Shown here: positions 50,548 through 59,049 of the stretch, piece after piece
Numbering within the stretch: the first letter of the stretch is position 1
Layout of the letters: every line of letters begins with the position of its first letter
Source of the DNA: Bacteroidales bacterium
GTDB taxonomy: Bacteria; Bacteroidota; Bacteroidia; Bacteroidales; F082
DNA: 64,000 nt
NCBI GenBank assembly: GCA_017553625.1
Contig: JAFZKP010000047.1
Span: 186,001-250,000, forward strand
Direction of reading: 5' to 3'
Program-made: the position numbers and the translations under genes
Notes under the pieces: generated by a model
Told to the model about the DNA's origin: nothing
Database searches by the model: none
The model's input: only the letters and a program-made list of their open reading frames with translations

Positions 50548-51513
50548 TTACTTGACGAGCTTCCAATCTTCTAAAATCCTCGTTCCTCTTAGGAATTCCG
50601 CAATAGGCATCTGTTTCTTTCCAGCCTGTTGTATTTCAATAATCTTAATGCAAAAGTCACTCAAAACGACCTCCAGAAACGTTTTTCCATCTGTTTTAAG
50701 CATATAAGGCTCACAATTTTCCGCTGATATTGACGCTATTTCGGTCTCAAATATCTTCAAATCAAGAATCTCGCCGTTCGGGTTTTGTATTTTTGCATGT
50801 GCCGCAGGATATGGCGACAGACCTCTAACAAAATTATATATGTCTTTTGCAGGTCGGCTCCAATCGATGTAACAGTCTTCCTTGAAAATCTTAGGCGCTG
50901 GTTTCAGCTCGATTTTCTCCTGTTCAATTATTGTATTCTGACTCAAGGCATTAACCTTCCCCTCTTCTATCATTTTGATTGTCTCGACAATAACCTTATT
51001 GCCCAATTTCATAAGCGTGTCATGAAGTTCGCCCGCGTTCATCTTCTCTCCTATCGCGACTTTTTCCTTCATTATCATCGCGCCCGTATCTATTTCTTTA
51101 TCAAGGAAAAACGTTGTAAGACCCGTCTCCGTTTCACCATTCATTATCACATGATTGATAGGAGCCGCGCCTCTATACTGAGGAAGCAGTGATGCGTGAA
51201 GGTTTATTGTTCCCTTTGGCGGCATGCTCCACACCACTTCCGGAAGCATCCTGAATGCGACCACAACAAACAAGTCTGCATTGAATGTTCTCAATTGTTC
51301 GATGAATCCTTCGTCCTTTAGTTTCTCGGGCTGAAGCACCGGCAATCCGTTTCTCATGGCACACTCCTTAACTTCCGAGGCGCGCATCTGTTTGCCGCGT
51401 CCAGCAGGTTTGTCGGGTGTTGTGACGACAGCCGCCACCTCATAACCTGCCGACAAAATCGCCTCAAGTTGCGATGCCGCGAACTCCGGTGTTCCAAAAT
51501 ATATTATCCTCAT
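50548..51513 (-). CDS. fmt: Methionyl-tRNA formyltransferase
   Basis: Adds a formyl group to initiator Met-tRNA. The 321 residues show the N-terminal YFGTPEFAASQLEA, VTTPDKPAGRGK, the catalytic LHASLLPQYRGAAPINHVIMNG, DTGAMIMKEKV, and a C-terminal OB-like domain (FVRGLSPYPAAHA). Length is normal. A terminator hairpin with a T-run lies only 20 bases before its ATG, and I see no TAnnTTTG box between, so its expression may depend on read-through from the TPR gene upstream. Confidence 0.95.
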   Translation of the reverse strand: MRIIYFGTPEFAASQLEAILSAGYEVAAVVTTPDKPAGRGKQMRASEVKECAMRNGLPVLQPEKLKDEGFIEQLRTFNADLFVVVAFRMLPEVVWSMPPKGTINLHASLLPQYRGAAPINHVIMNGETETGLTTFFLDKEIDTGAMIMKEKVAIGEKMNAGELHDTLMKLGNKVIVETIKMIEEGKVNALSQNTIIEQEKIELKPAPKIFKEDCYIDWSRPAKDIYNFVRGLSPYPAAHAKIQNPNGEILDLKIFETEIASISAENCEPYMLKTDGKTFLEVVLSDFCIKIIEIQQAGKKQMPIAEFLRGTRILEDWKLVK

Positions 51514-51534
51514 AGACTTGTCATTTTATTAAAA

Positions 51535-51560
51535 ATGCCTGACTCATAAGAATCAGGCAT
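51535..51560 (-). terminator. Terminator or attenuator between the membrane TPR gene and fmt
   Basis: An 11-base stem with one mismatch (ATGCCTGACTC/GAATCAGGCAT), loop ATAA, followed on the minus strand by TTTTTAA. It lies 34 bases after the TPR stop and 20 bases before the fmt ATG. Confidence 0.75.
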
Positions 51561-51594
51561 AATATCCCACATGAATAAAACGTATTTCCTTAAA

Positions 51595-52287
51595 TTATTT
51601 TGCGAGTTTTGCCTCAGCGTATGCAATGTTTTTCTCAATACTGAAACCTTCATTGCTGTTAGGATAATCGGCCTTGATGATTTTGTACATCTCCAATGCC
51701 TTCTGGTAGTTTTCGACCATCTCGTATGCATAGCCGGCTTTCATGAGCATCATCGGGCTTGTGAATGAGTTGGCTGATTCTTTGGCGGCTCTCTCATAGC
51801 ATTTTGCCGCTTCAGCTGCGTTGTCAAGCTCCATATATGCGTCACCCATAGCGCCTGTTGCCAATGGTTTTACAAGCTGGTCTTTACCCTTGAACTCGCC
51901 GAGATATTTAACTGCATTGTTGAAGTCGCCAGTGTTAAGATAGCAAATACCCGCATAGTATCTTGCGAGATTGCCGGCTTTTGTTCCACCATATTCTTCG
52001 ATGATATTGATGAAGCCAAGATTGTTGCCATCACCATTGAGAGCTGTTGCGTAATCGTCATTCTCGAAAAGCTGTTCAGCATGGAAGATAGCTGTCTGAG
52101 CTTCAGCCTCACGAGGCTCATAGACAAATTTCCTCAATCCAAAAATAGCCATAACAACCAACACAATAGCCACGACAGCTATTAAAATTGGTTTGCGATT
52201 TTCTTCAACAAACATTTCTGTCTTTCCTAATGTCGACTCAATTGATTCGAGACGTTCTTCGTCTTTCTGTACGTTTTCTTTTGCCAT
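51595..52287 (-). CDS. Membrane-anchored TPR protein (YfgM-like)
   Basis: A 230-residue protein with a cytoplasmic N-terminus (MAKENVQKDEERLESIESTL), one membrane helix at about 33-52, and an extracytoplasmic C-terminal part of about four tetratricopeptide repeats (RYYAGICYLNTGDFNNAVKY; GDAYMELDNAAEAAKCYERA; MLMKAGYAYEMVENYQKALE). The layout resembles YfgM, a chaperone-network partner of the Sec translocon, but the similarity is one of architecture. It diverges from trmH and is followed by a terminator. Confidence 0.8.
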   Translation of the reverse strand: MAKENVQKDEERLESIESTLGKTEMFVEENRKPILIAVVAIVLVVMAIFGLRKFVYEPREAEAQTAIFHAEQLFENDDYATALNGDGNNLGFINIIEEYGGTKAGNLARYYAGICYLNTGDFNNAVKYLGEFKGKDQLVKPLATGAMGDAYMELDNAAEAAKCYERAAKESANSFTSPMMLMKAGYAYEMVENYQKALEMYKIIKADYPNSNEGFSIEKNIAYAEAKLAK

Positions 52288-52312
52288 ATCAATAAAACAT
52301 TTTTTCGAGCTG

Positions 52313-52363
52313 CAAATTTACGGATTTTTTATTTATGGAGAACAAAAAAAATAATTATATTTG
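52313..52363. promoter_or_regulatory. Divergent promoters for the membrane TPR gene and trmH
   Basis: TAAATTTG on the minus strand (52320-52313), 25 bases before the TPR ATG, and TATATTTG on the plus strand (52356-52363), 44 bases before the trmH start. Confidence 0.65.
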
Positions 52364-52407
52364 TAAAATTTTTATCACATACACTATTTTAGTTTAACTC
52401 ATTCATT

Positions 52408-53100
52408 TTGAACGCTAAAGAACATAAATTATACGAATTTCTCTCCAATTACATAACGGAAGAAAGGAAACAGCGCTTCGAGCAGGTGTTGAATTACAGG
52501 ACTCGTCACCTCACAATAGTGCTTGAAGACATTTATCAGTCGCACAACGCGAGCGCGGTGTTGAGAAGCTGCGACCTGACAGGTGTTCAGGACATACACA
52601 TTATCGAAAACAAATGGGTTTACGACATCAATCCGGATATTGTTGTCGGCAGCAGCAAATGGCTCGACCTCCACAAATACAACGTCAACGAGTTCAACAC
52701 ACCTGAAGCCTTTGATTTTTTGCATAGCAAAGGCTATAAGATAGTCGCGACATGTCCGCACCAGAACGACTACACCCTTGACACTCTCCCACTCGACCAG
52801 CCTATCGCGGTGGTGTTCGGTACGGAAAAAACCGGTCTCACCGACTATGCGCTCGAACATTCCGACATGTATGTGCAGATACCGATGCACGGCTTCACTG
52901 AGAGCTTCAACATCAGTGTTTCCGCGGCTTTGCTGATGTACACTCTGACGCAACGGCTACATAAAAGCGACATCAATTGGCATCTCTCAGAAGAGGAAAA
53001 ACAAGAGCTAAGACTCGACTGGACTCGCAAGTCCTTGAATCGTGTCAGAACTTTCGAAAATAAATTTTACGAAATTTTTCCAGAATTTTCGAAACAATAA
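52408..53100 (+). CDS. trmH: tRNA (guanosine-2'-O-)-methyltransferase TrmH, TTG start
   Basis: A 230-residue SpoU-family 2'-O-methyltransferase acting on tRNA (Gm18). Family motifs: motif 1 SHNASAVLRSCDLTGVQDIH, motif 2 PIAVVFGTEKTGLTDYAL, motif 3 IPMHGFTESFNISVSAALLMY, which form the knotted SAM site. The only start that keeps the conserved N-terminus (KEHKLYEFLSNYITEERKQR) is TTG at 52408; no ATG or GTG lies nearby in this frame. An alternative start codon may keep its translation low. A possible small RNA gene follows the stop. Confidence 0.92.
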   Translation: MNAKEHKLYEFLSNYITEERKQRFEQVLNYRTRHLTIVLEDIYQSHNASAVLRSCDLTGVQDIHIIENKWVYDINPDIVVGSSKWLDLHKYNVNEFNTPEAFDFLHSKGYKIVATCPHQNDYTLDTLPLDQPIAVVFGTEKTGLTDYALEHSDMYVQIPMHGFTESFNISVSAALLMYTLTQRLHKSDINWHLSEEEKQELRLDWTRKSLNRVRTFENKFYEIFPEFSKQ

Positions 53101-53111
53101 AAAATAATTTG

Positions 53112-53191
53112 TATTTTTGCAATCCAGTGTGGTTGCGGTTGTTATAATTACACACCACAAACAACAGATTCAACCGCTCCACACCTTTTTT
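53112..53191 (+). ncRNA. Possible small RNA or trmH terminator
   Basis: Between trmH and pepT there is a -7 box TATTTTTG (53112-53119), followed 7 bases later by a hairpin: GTGTGG (53127-53132) with CCACAC (53179-53184), and GCGGTTG (53135-53141) with CAACCGC (53171-53177), around a 29-base loop. A run of six T follows (53186-53191). Promoter, folded body and terminator together would make an RNA of about 65 bases. If the box is a chance match, the same hairpin is simply the trmH terminator. I find no match to a known RNA family. Confidence 0.45.
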
Positions 53192-53204
53192 ATTATTCGG
53201 CTTA

Positions 53205-54422
53205 TTATTCAGCGAACAATTTTATAATATTCATTATCACTTCCGATGCCTTCTCCATGCTTTCAAGCGGCACATACTCCCATTTACCATGGAAATTATG
53301 TCCTCCAGCAAAGATATTCGGACAAGGGAGTCCCATAAAACTCAAGTTAGCGCCGTCAGTGCCGCCACGGATAGGCTGCACTTTAGGCTTCACGCCAGCC
53401 ATCTCTATCGCCTTGATGGCTTTTTCGACAATAAAATAATGTGGCTCCACCTCTTGACGCATGTTGTAATACTGGTCTTTCAGCTCCATTGTCACAATAT
53501 TTTCGTATTTTTTATTGATAAACTCGACGATTGAAGTCAATAGCTCCTTCTTTGTTTCAAACTTCGTCCTGTCATGGTCACGGATGATATAGCCCATGTT
53601 TGTCTCCTCAACCGTTCCCGTGATATCTGTCAGATGGAAAAATCCCTCATAACCCTGTGTGAATGCAGGTCTCTGCTCAACTGGGAGCATTGCGTTGAGT
53701 TCCATAGCGATAAGCATGGAGTTGACCATCTTATCCTTACCATAGCCTGGATGGATGTTGCTGCCCTGAACATGGATTTTTGCGCTTGCCGCGTTAAAGT
53801 TCTCATATTCCAGTTCACCAATCTCACCGCCGTCGATAGTGTAAGCATATTTCGCACCGAATTTCTTGACATCGAACTTGGCGACACCACGACCAATTTC
53901 CTCATCAGGAGTGAATCCAATCTTTATCTCACCATGTTTGAATTCCGGATGTTCCATGATATACTGAGCCGCATACATAATAGCAGCCACGCCACCCTTG
54001 TCGTCAGCGCCAAGCAAGGTTGTTCCATCGGTCGTAATGATTGTCTTCCCCACATATTGCTGCATCTCAGGAAATTCAGAAACTTTCAGATACAATTCTT
54101 TTTCAGCATTAAGCAAGATGTCTCCACCGCCATAGTTCTCAATAATCTGAGGTTTGATATCCTTTCCCGAGGCGTCTGGTGATGTGTCGACATGGGCGAT
54201 AAAACCTATAGCAGGTATTTCCTTATCGACATTCGACGGGATTGTCGCCATCACATAGCCATATTCATCCAAATCAGCTTTGATGCCCAAATCCTGAAGC
54301 TCTTTTTGCAACATTTTAAGCAAATCGAACTCTCTCATGGCACTTGGCTGTGTCTCTGATTCCGGATCTGAAGTCGTCTCAACAGCGACATATCTCAAAA
54401 ACTTATCCAATAACTTTTCCAT
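53205..54422 (-). CDS. pepT: Peptidase T (tripeptide aminopeptidase)
   Basis: A 405-residue M20B zinc peptidase that removes the N-terminal residue of tripeptides in the cytoplasm. Metal-site motifs: GFIAHVDTSPDASG, TLLGADDKGGVAAIM, GFTPDEEIGRG with the catalytic Glu, YTIDGGEIGELEYENFNAA, and QPIRGGTDGANLSFMGLPCPN. Length and order match the family. It starts 6 bases after the OPT transporter gene, so imported oligopeptides would be degraded by an enzyme made from the same transcript. Confidence 0.95.
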   Translation of the reverse strand: MEKLLDKFLRYVAVETTSDPESETQPSAMREFDLLKMLQKELQDLGIKADLDEYGYVMATIPSNVDKEIPAIGFIAHVDTSPDASGKDIKPQIIENYGGGDILLNAEKELYLKVSEFPEMQQYVGKTIITTDGTTLLGADDKGGVAAIMYAAQYIMEHPEFKHGEIKIGFTPDEEIGRGVAKFDVKKFGAKYAYTIDGGEIGELEYENFNAASAKIHVQGSNIHPGYGKDKMVNSMLIAMELNAMLPVEQRPAFTQGYEGFFHLTDITGTVEETNMGYIIRDHDRTKFETKKELLTSIVEFINKKYENIVTMELKDQYYNMRQEVEPHYFIVEKAIKAIEMAGVKPKVQPIRGGTDGANLSFMGLPCPNIFAGGHNFHGKWEYVPLESMEKASEVIMNIIKLFAE

Positions 54423-54428
54423 AATATT

Positions 54429-56435
54429 TTATTTTTCAATTTTTACACGTTTTGAATCCCAAATCATATAAATGATGATAGCGATATACATCACCAAAGC
54501 TATCAACGACGCCCATGGTGTTGATGCGAACAATGAGCCGTCAGCAGTCTTTGCCACCAAATCGACATTGGCGAACTTCAGTATAGCGCTCACCACGCCC
54601 ATCAATGCGCCACCAGCAATAAATCCGGATGCGATAAGTGTTCCGCGGTCATAACGGGCTTTGTTAATCTTCTCATCTTTTGTGCGAGATGACACGAACC
54701 ATGACACCGCACCTCCGATGAGAAGCGGAATATTCAGGTCAATCGGGATAAACATACCGAGAGCGAACGGCAGTGCCGGCACTTTGATAAACGTGAGTAT
54801 CAATGCTATAAGCGCGCCGATGCCATACAACAGCCATGGAGCGTTGCCGCCCGACATCATCGGCTCGATTACTGCCGACATGGCGTTTGCCTGAGGTGCG
54901 ACGAGAGCGCCGTCACCAACGAAACCGTAAGCTTTGTTGAGAATCATGATAACGCCCGCCACCGTTGCCGAAGCCACCGCGACACCGACGAACTTCCAAA
55001 TCTCCTGGTTTTTAGGTGTCGTTCCAATCCAATAACCAACTTTCAAATCGGTGATGAACGCGCCAGCCACTGCGAGTGCGGTACAAACAACGCCGCCGAT
55101 TATCAATGCCGCAGTCATTCCAGCAGCACCGTTGAGACCTGCTGCCACCATCACCAAAGATGCGAGAATCAAAGTCATGAGTGTCATGCCGCTAACTGGA
55201 TTTGAGCCGACAATAGCGATTGCGTTTGCAGCCACCGTCGTAAACAGGAACGCTATCACAGCCACAACAAGGATTCCGATGGCGGCGTGCCCAAAGTTGC
55301 CAACGACACCGAAACGGAAGAACACAAAGGTAAGAAGCAGTATCACAACTATCCCGATGACTATGAATTTCATCGAAAGGTCATTTTGTGTGCGCTCAAC
55401 GGTTTCGCCAGCCGACTTCTTGCCTTTAAACTCGTTGGCAGCCAGTCCAACCGACGACTTTATCACACCCCACGATTTGATGATGCTGATGACACCAGCC
55501 ATAGCGATGCCACCGATGCCGATGTGACGGGCGTAATCCTTGAAAATCACCTCTGGCGACAACTCCCCTATCGTTGACGCGATTCCTGTATTCATCATAT
55601 CGATGATGTCATTACCCCAAATCAGGTTCATGCCAGGAATAATGATAAACCACACCAACATAGAGCCGCAGCAGATGATGAATGCATATTTCAAGCCGAT
55701 GATGTAACCGAGACCGAGCACTGCAGCGCCCACATTGACCTTGAACATCAGTTTCGCCTTGTCCGCAATTGCAGCGCCAAATGACACAACTCTTGTTGAA
55801 ATCGTCTCCGACCACCACCCGAAAGTGGAAATAATAAAGTCATACAAACCTCCAATCAGTCCGCTTATCACGAGAAGAAGCGAGTCCTTACCCATTTTCT
55901 GTCCGCTGACAAGAACCTGCGTGGTGGCAGTGGCTTCCGGGAATGGGAACTTTCCATGCTGTTCCTTCACGAAATATTTACGGAATGGTATCAGGAACAA
56001 GATGCCGAGCACACCGCCGAGCAACGAGCTCAGGAACACCTGCATATAGTTAATCTCAATATCATAACCTTTGCCTTGAAGGATGTAAAGAGCAGGCAAC
56101 GTGAAGATTGCGCCTGCCACGACACCGCCCGAGCAGCCTCCAATCGACTGAATAATCACATTTTGTGACAAGGCGTCGTTTTTCCTTGCCACATTCGACA
56201 GTCCAATAGCGATAATGGCTATTGGGATTGCGGCTTCAAACACCTGTCCCACTTTCAGTCCGAGATATGCGGCGGCGGCAGAGAACAGCACCGTCATCAA
56301 CAGACCGACAACAACCGACCAGACCGTCACCTCTTTATATTTCTTTTTCGGCGACAATATCGGTTCATAAACCTCGCCTTCTTTCAGCTCACGCTGAGCG
56401 TTTTCAGGCAATCCAAATTTTTCATTCTCTTCCAT
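54429..56435 (-). CDS. OPT-family oligopeptide transporter
   Basis: A 668-residue inner-membrane transporter of the oligopeptide transporter superfamily, with about 14-16 membrane helices. Visible family features are the N-terminal EVTVWSVVVGLLMTVLFSAA, GGCSGGVVAGAIFTLPALY, the loop GKFPFPEATATTQVLVSGQK and PVSGMTLMTLI in the second half. Relatives import peptides or metal complexes. Operon order (response regulator, this gene, pepT) suggests peptides as substrate; that is inference. Gaps are 16 and 6 bases. Confidence 0.92.
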   Translation of the reverse strand: MEENEKFGLPENAQRELKEGEVYEPILSPKKKYKEVTVWSVVVGLLMTVLFSAAAAYLGLKVGQVFEAAIPIAIIAIGLSNVARKNDALSQNVIIQSIGGCSGGVVAGAIFTLPALYILQGKGYDIEINYMQVFLSSLLGGVLGILFLIPFRKYFVKEQHGKFPFPEATATTQVLVSGQKMGKDSLLLVISGLIGGLYDFIISTFGWWSETISTRVVSFGAAIADKAKLMFKVNVGAAVLGLGYIIGLKYAFIICCGSMLVWFIIIPGMNLIWGNDIIDMMNTGIASTIGELSPEVIFKDYARHIGIGGIAMAGVISIIKSWGVIKSSVGLAANEFKGKKSAGETVERTQNDLSMKFIVIGIVVILLLTFVFFRFGVVGNFGHAAIGILVVAVIAFLFTTVAANAIAIVGSNPVSGMTLMTLILASLVMVAAGLNGAAGMTAALIIGGVVCTALAVAGAFITDLKVGYWIGTTPKNQEIWKFVGVAVASATVAGVIMILNKAYGFVGDGALVAPQANAMSAVIEPMMSGGNAPWLLYGIGALIALILTFIKVPALPFALGMFIPIDLNIPLLIGGAVSWFVSSRTKDEKINKARYDRGTLIASGFIAGGALMGVVSAILKFANVDLVAKTADGSLFASTPWASLIALVMYIAIIIYMIWDSKRVKIEK

Positions 56436-56451
56436 AATGACAAACTATTTT

Positions 56452-57789
56452 TTACAATTCAATATCGTAAAGATGCATTTTGTTGTACAAAGTTTTGCGG
56501 TCTATTTGCAACAAACGTGCCGCAACAGTCTTGTTTCCTCTTGCTTTTCTGAGTGCCGCCACGATTTGCGCTTTCTCATCACCTGGCTGCAACGCCATAT
56601 CATTTTCGCTTGGAGCATTTTGCGGACGTCTTGTCAAGACAGGCAGATTATCGGCGGTTATCTCCTGGTTTTCAGCAAATAAAGCCGAGCGTCTTATCAC
56701 GTTCCTCAGTTCACGCAAATTACCGTCCCATCTGTGTTGTTTCAAAACGTTTATCGCTTCTTTTGAAATACTCTTCACATCTTTGCCAAGTTCTATATTA
56801 GCCTGTTCGAGGAAATGATATGCAAACTCCTCCAAATCGTCAAGTCTTTCGCGCAAGGGCGGAACTTCTATTGAGAACTCGTTGATTCTATGATACAAAT
56901 CCTGACGGAATCTTCCCGCTTCTATTGCCGACTCCAAGTCTTCATTGGTGGCAGCCACGATTCTCACGTCAACGTTGATGTCCTGGGCAGAGCCGACAGG
57001 ACGAACTTTCTGTTCTTGCAAGGCTCTCAACAGCTGTTTCTGCACCTCATAAGGCAGGTTGCCGACTTCATCAAGGAAAACTGTTCCGCCTTTTGCCTCC
57101 TCAAACACACCTCTCTTGTCGGCGATGGCTGAGGTAAAAGAGCCCTTAAGATGTCCAAAAAGCTCCGATGGGGCTAATTCCATTGACAGACTGCCGCAGT
57201 CAACAGCGATGAACGGCTTGTTTTTGCGGTTGCTCTGCTCATGAATCATTCTTGCAATATATTCTTTGCCTGTACCGCTCTCACCAAGGATAAGCACCGA
57301 CATTTTTGTTGGAGCCACAAGAGCGACATGGGTATAAACCCTTTGTATCACGGGGCTTTTACCTTTAACAACGGTCTGCGACATCTCTTTTTCAGACGAC
57401 TTACGGTCCTGCTTCACCTCTTTGTTTTCTTGTTTGAGAGCCAGCTCTATCTTTTGCTGAAGCAGTTCCGGATTGATAGGTTTCTTAAGATAATCGAAAG
57501 CACCGAGTTTTATGGCATTTACAGCAGTCTGAACGTCAGCGTATCCTGTCATTATAATAAAAGGTGTCATTATCTTCTTTTCCCTTAAGTAGGTAAGAAA
57601 CATTATGCCGTCGCCGTCAGGAAGGCGCAAATCGCTGAGAATCAGGTCGAATTGTGATGTTTTTGAGGCATTAAGAGCCTGCTCCAGATTCGAGACCAGC
57701 ACCGTCTCCCAACCGTTTTTCTGGAACCAGGTCCGCAGCATCACGCCGAAAGCCACATCATCGTCTACTATTAAAATCTTTTTTGACAT
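56452..57789 (-). CDS. Sigma-54-dependent response regulator (NtrC family)
   Basis: A 445-residue regulator: receiver domain (ILIVDDDVAF, phospho-Asp in LILSDLRLPDGDG near 54), AAA+ domain about 145-380 (Walker A GESGTGKEYIARM, Walker B GGTVFLDEVG, arginine finger RFRQDLYHRI), and a C-terminal Fis-type helix (NKTVAARLLQIDRKTLYNKM). The sigma-54 contact loop reads GSFTSA rather than GAFTGA; Thr and Phe are kept. It is the first gene of an operon with the OPT transporter and pepT. No partner histidine kinase adjoins. Confidence 0.92.
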   Translation of the reverse strand: MSKKILIVDDDVAFGVMLRTWFQKNGWETVLVSNLEQALNASKTSQFDLILSDLRLPDGDGIMFLTYLREKKIMTPFIIMTGYADVQTAVNAIKLGAFDYLKKPINPELLQQKIELALKQENKEVKQDRKSSEKEMSQTVVKGKSPVIQRVYTHVALVAPTKMSVLILGESGTGKEYIARMIHEQSNRKNKPFIAVDCGSLSMELAPSELFGHLKGSFTSAIADKRGVFEEAKGGTVFLDEVGNLPYEVQKQLLRALQEQKVRPVGSAQDINVDVRIVAATNEDLESAIEAGRFRQDLYHRINEFSIEVPPLRERLDDLEEFAYHFLEQANIELGKDVKSISKEAINVLKQHRWDGNLRELRNVIRRSALFAENQEITADNLPVLTRRPQNAPSENDMALQPGDEKAQIVAALRKARGNKTVAARLLQIDRKTLYNKMHLYDIEL

Positions 57790-57811
57790 AACAAATATTC
57801 TGCTCGTTCTG

Positions 57812-57819
57812 CAAAAATA
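57812..57819 (-). promoter_or_regulatory. Promoter -7 box of the regulator-OPT-pepT operon
   Basis: TATTTTTG on the minus strand, 22 bases before the ATG at 57789. The form is that of the main sigma factor, not sigma-54. Confidence 0.6.
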
Positions 57820-57864
57820 AATATTTTATTTTTATCGTCGGCAAAAAATAGCAATAAAAAAATA

Positions 57865-57894
57865 GGAATCCGGCATCAGGCGATGTCGGATTCC
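57865..57894 (-). terminator. Terminator after the coiled-coil lipoprotein gene
   Basis: A 13-base stem with one mismatch (GGAATCCGGCATC/GATGTCGGATTCC), loop AGGC; on the minus strand it is followed by TATTTTTTTA. Confidence 0.8.
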
Positions 57895-57921
57895 CGTAAA
57901 TATTGAAAACGAGCAGAAAAA

Positions 57922-58782
57922 TTACTTGGTTTGTGCAACCAAATATCTTGATACACTCCAGAATGCCTCTGGACTTGTAATCTCTAATGTGACGATCTTC
58001 TTACCTTCCTCGTTTGTACCTGGGACGAGTTCGTAAGAATCATTTGGATGGCTTGTGAGGACGACGACCTTCTTTGCTACGAATGTGATTGTTGCAAGGT
58101 CACGTTTGTCTGACTTTGTGAAGCACTCTGTAGGGACATCGTTCTTCAGCACGCTCTTTGCATTGAGCATGATACCTTTTTCCTTGAGCTCTTTCTTTGT
58201 TGCGCCAATGTAATAAACAGTGTTCATTTCATTTGTCTGGGCAATCTTTTCATTGTTAAGAGTCTCAATCTGTGTGTTAGCGTTGCTAAGGTCATTGTTA
58301 AGGTTCTCGACCTGAGTGTTCAAGCCAGCGATCTGGCTGTCTTTCTCGACAATCTGAGCCTGGAGATTAGTAATCATCTCTTCTTTTTCAGCTATCTGAG
58401 CCTGAAGCTTCTTGATCTGTGAGCGCAAATAAGTGTTGTTTTTGTTTGCTTTGGCGAGGACGTCGTTCAATGAATCCAAACGAGCGTGATTTGTTGCCAT
58501 GACTTCTTTGAGCTGGAGGAGTTCTGACATGATCTGGTCTCTGTCGCTGCCTTCCTGTTTGACCATAAGAATGCCTTCTGCGTCACGAATTGCCTGAAGA
58601 TTGTTCTCGACCTCGTTAAGAATGCCTAACGTGGCATTGAAATCGTTCTCCATGTTAGTTTTTGCAACTTCAAGAGCTTCCTTTTCGGCCTTTAAAGTCT
58701 GATACTTCTTTGAACTCTCAACGCATGAGCTTAAAATAAGAGCTACTAATGCTACTGATACAATTGTTAATGCTTTTTTCAT
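57922..58782 (-). CDS. Coiled-coil lipoprotein of unknown function
   Basis: A 286-residue lipoprotein (signal MKKALTIVSVALVALILSSC). Residues about 22-190 form a long alpha-helical coiled coil (KYQTLKAEKEALEVAKTNME; KLQAQIAEKEEMITNLQAQI). A C-terminal globular domain of about 95 residues starts YYIGATKKELKEKGIM and holds the strands TITFVAKKVVVLTSHP and KKIVTLEITSPEAFWSVSRYLV. It is likely an envelope structural or scaffold protein. Unusually for this window, its nearest -7 box (58994-58987) would give a leader of about 200 bases. Confidence 0.75.
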   Translation of the reverse strand: MKKALTIVSVALVALILSSCVESSKKYQTLKAEKEALEVAKTNMENDFNATLGILNEVENNLQAIRDAEGILMVKQEGSDRDQIMSELLQLKEVMATNHARLDSLNDVLAKANKNNTYLRSQIKKLQAQIAEKEEMITNLQAQIVEKDSQIAGLNTQVENLNNDLSNANTQIETLNNEKIAQTNEMNTVYYIGATKKELKEKGIMLNAKSVLKNDVPTECFTKSDKRDLATITFVAKKVVVLTSHPNDSYELVPGTNEEGKKIVTLEITSPEAFWSVSRYLVAQTK

Positions 58783-59049
58783 TTTTTATAATTTTAAAAT
58801 TAGACTGTGCTAACGTAATGTGTTTGGTGCTAAAATCGTGCCAAACTGTTTTTTATTCAACAAATTCTATTAACTATCTGATAATCAATAATAATTAAAT
58901 AATTTTCTCGTTTTCTCCATTGTAAAAATCTGTGGAAAAGTGTGGAATTGTTCTACAGTAATCCACAAACCCCATTTTTTACGGCGCAAATTTACAAAAT
59001 ATTTTGATATGTCAACAATATTTCTTTATTTTTGCATAAATTTTTTATT
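58783..59049. promoter_or_regulatory. Long divergent intergenic region with DnaA-box-like sites
   Basis: AT-rich 267-base region between the coiled-coil lipoprotein and MATE genes. It holds a minus-strand -7 box TAAATTTG (58994-58987), a plus-strand -7 box TATTTTTG (59027-59034), a weak hairpin GTTTGG/CCAAAC (58822-58846), and three DnaA-box-like 9-mers within 37 bases: TTTTCCACA (58939-58931, minus, fits TTWTNCACA), AATTCCACA (58949-58941, minus) and TAATCCACA (58959-58967, plus). I see no gene in it. Confidence 0.5.
59027..59034 (+). promoter_or_regulatory. Promoter -7 box of the MATE gene
   Basis: TATTTTTG, 15 bases before the GTG at 59050; it overlaps an apparent TTG start at 59032, which is therefore unlikely to be used. 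Confidence 0.65.

Noticed and set aside
53126-53185. Possible tRNA-like fold between trmH and pepT
   Set aside because: The outer stem resembles an acceptor arm, but no anticodon arm, D-arm or T-arm can be fitted; it is better described as a simple stem-loop.
58783-59049. Chromosome origin of replication
   Set aside because: Only three DnaA-like boxes, two of them imperfect, and no dnaA, dnaN or other origin genes nearby; dnaB alone is not evidence.
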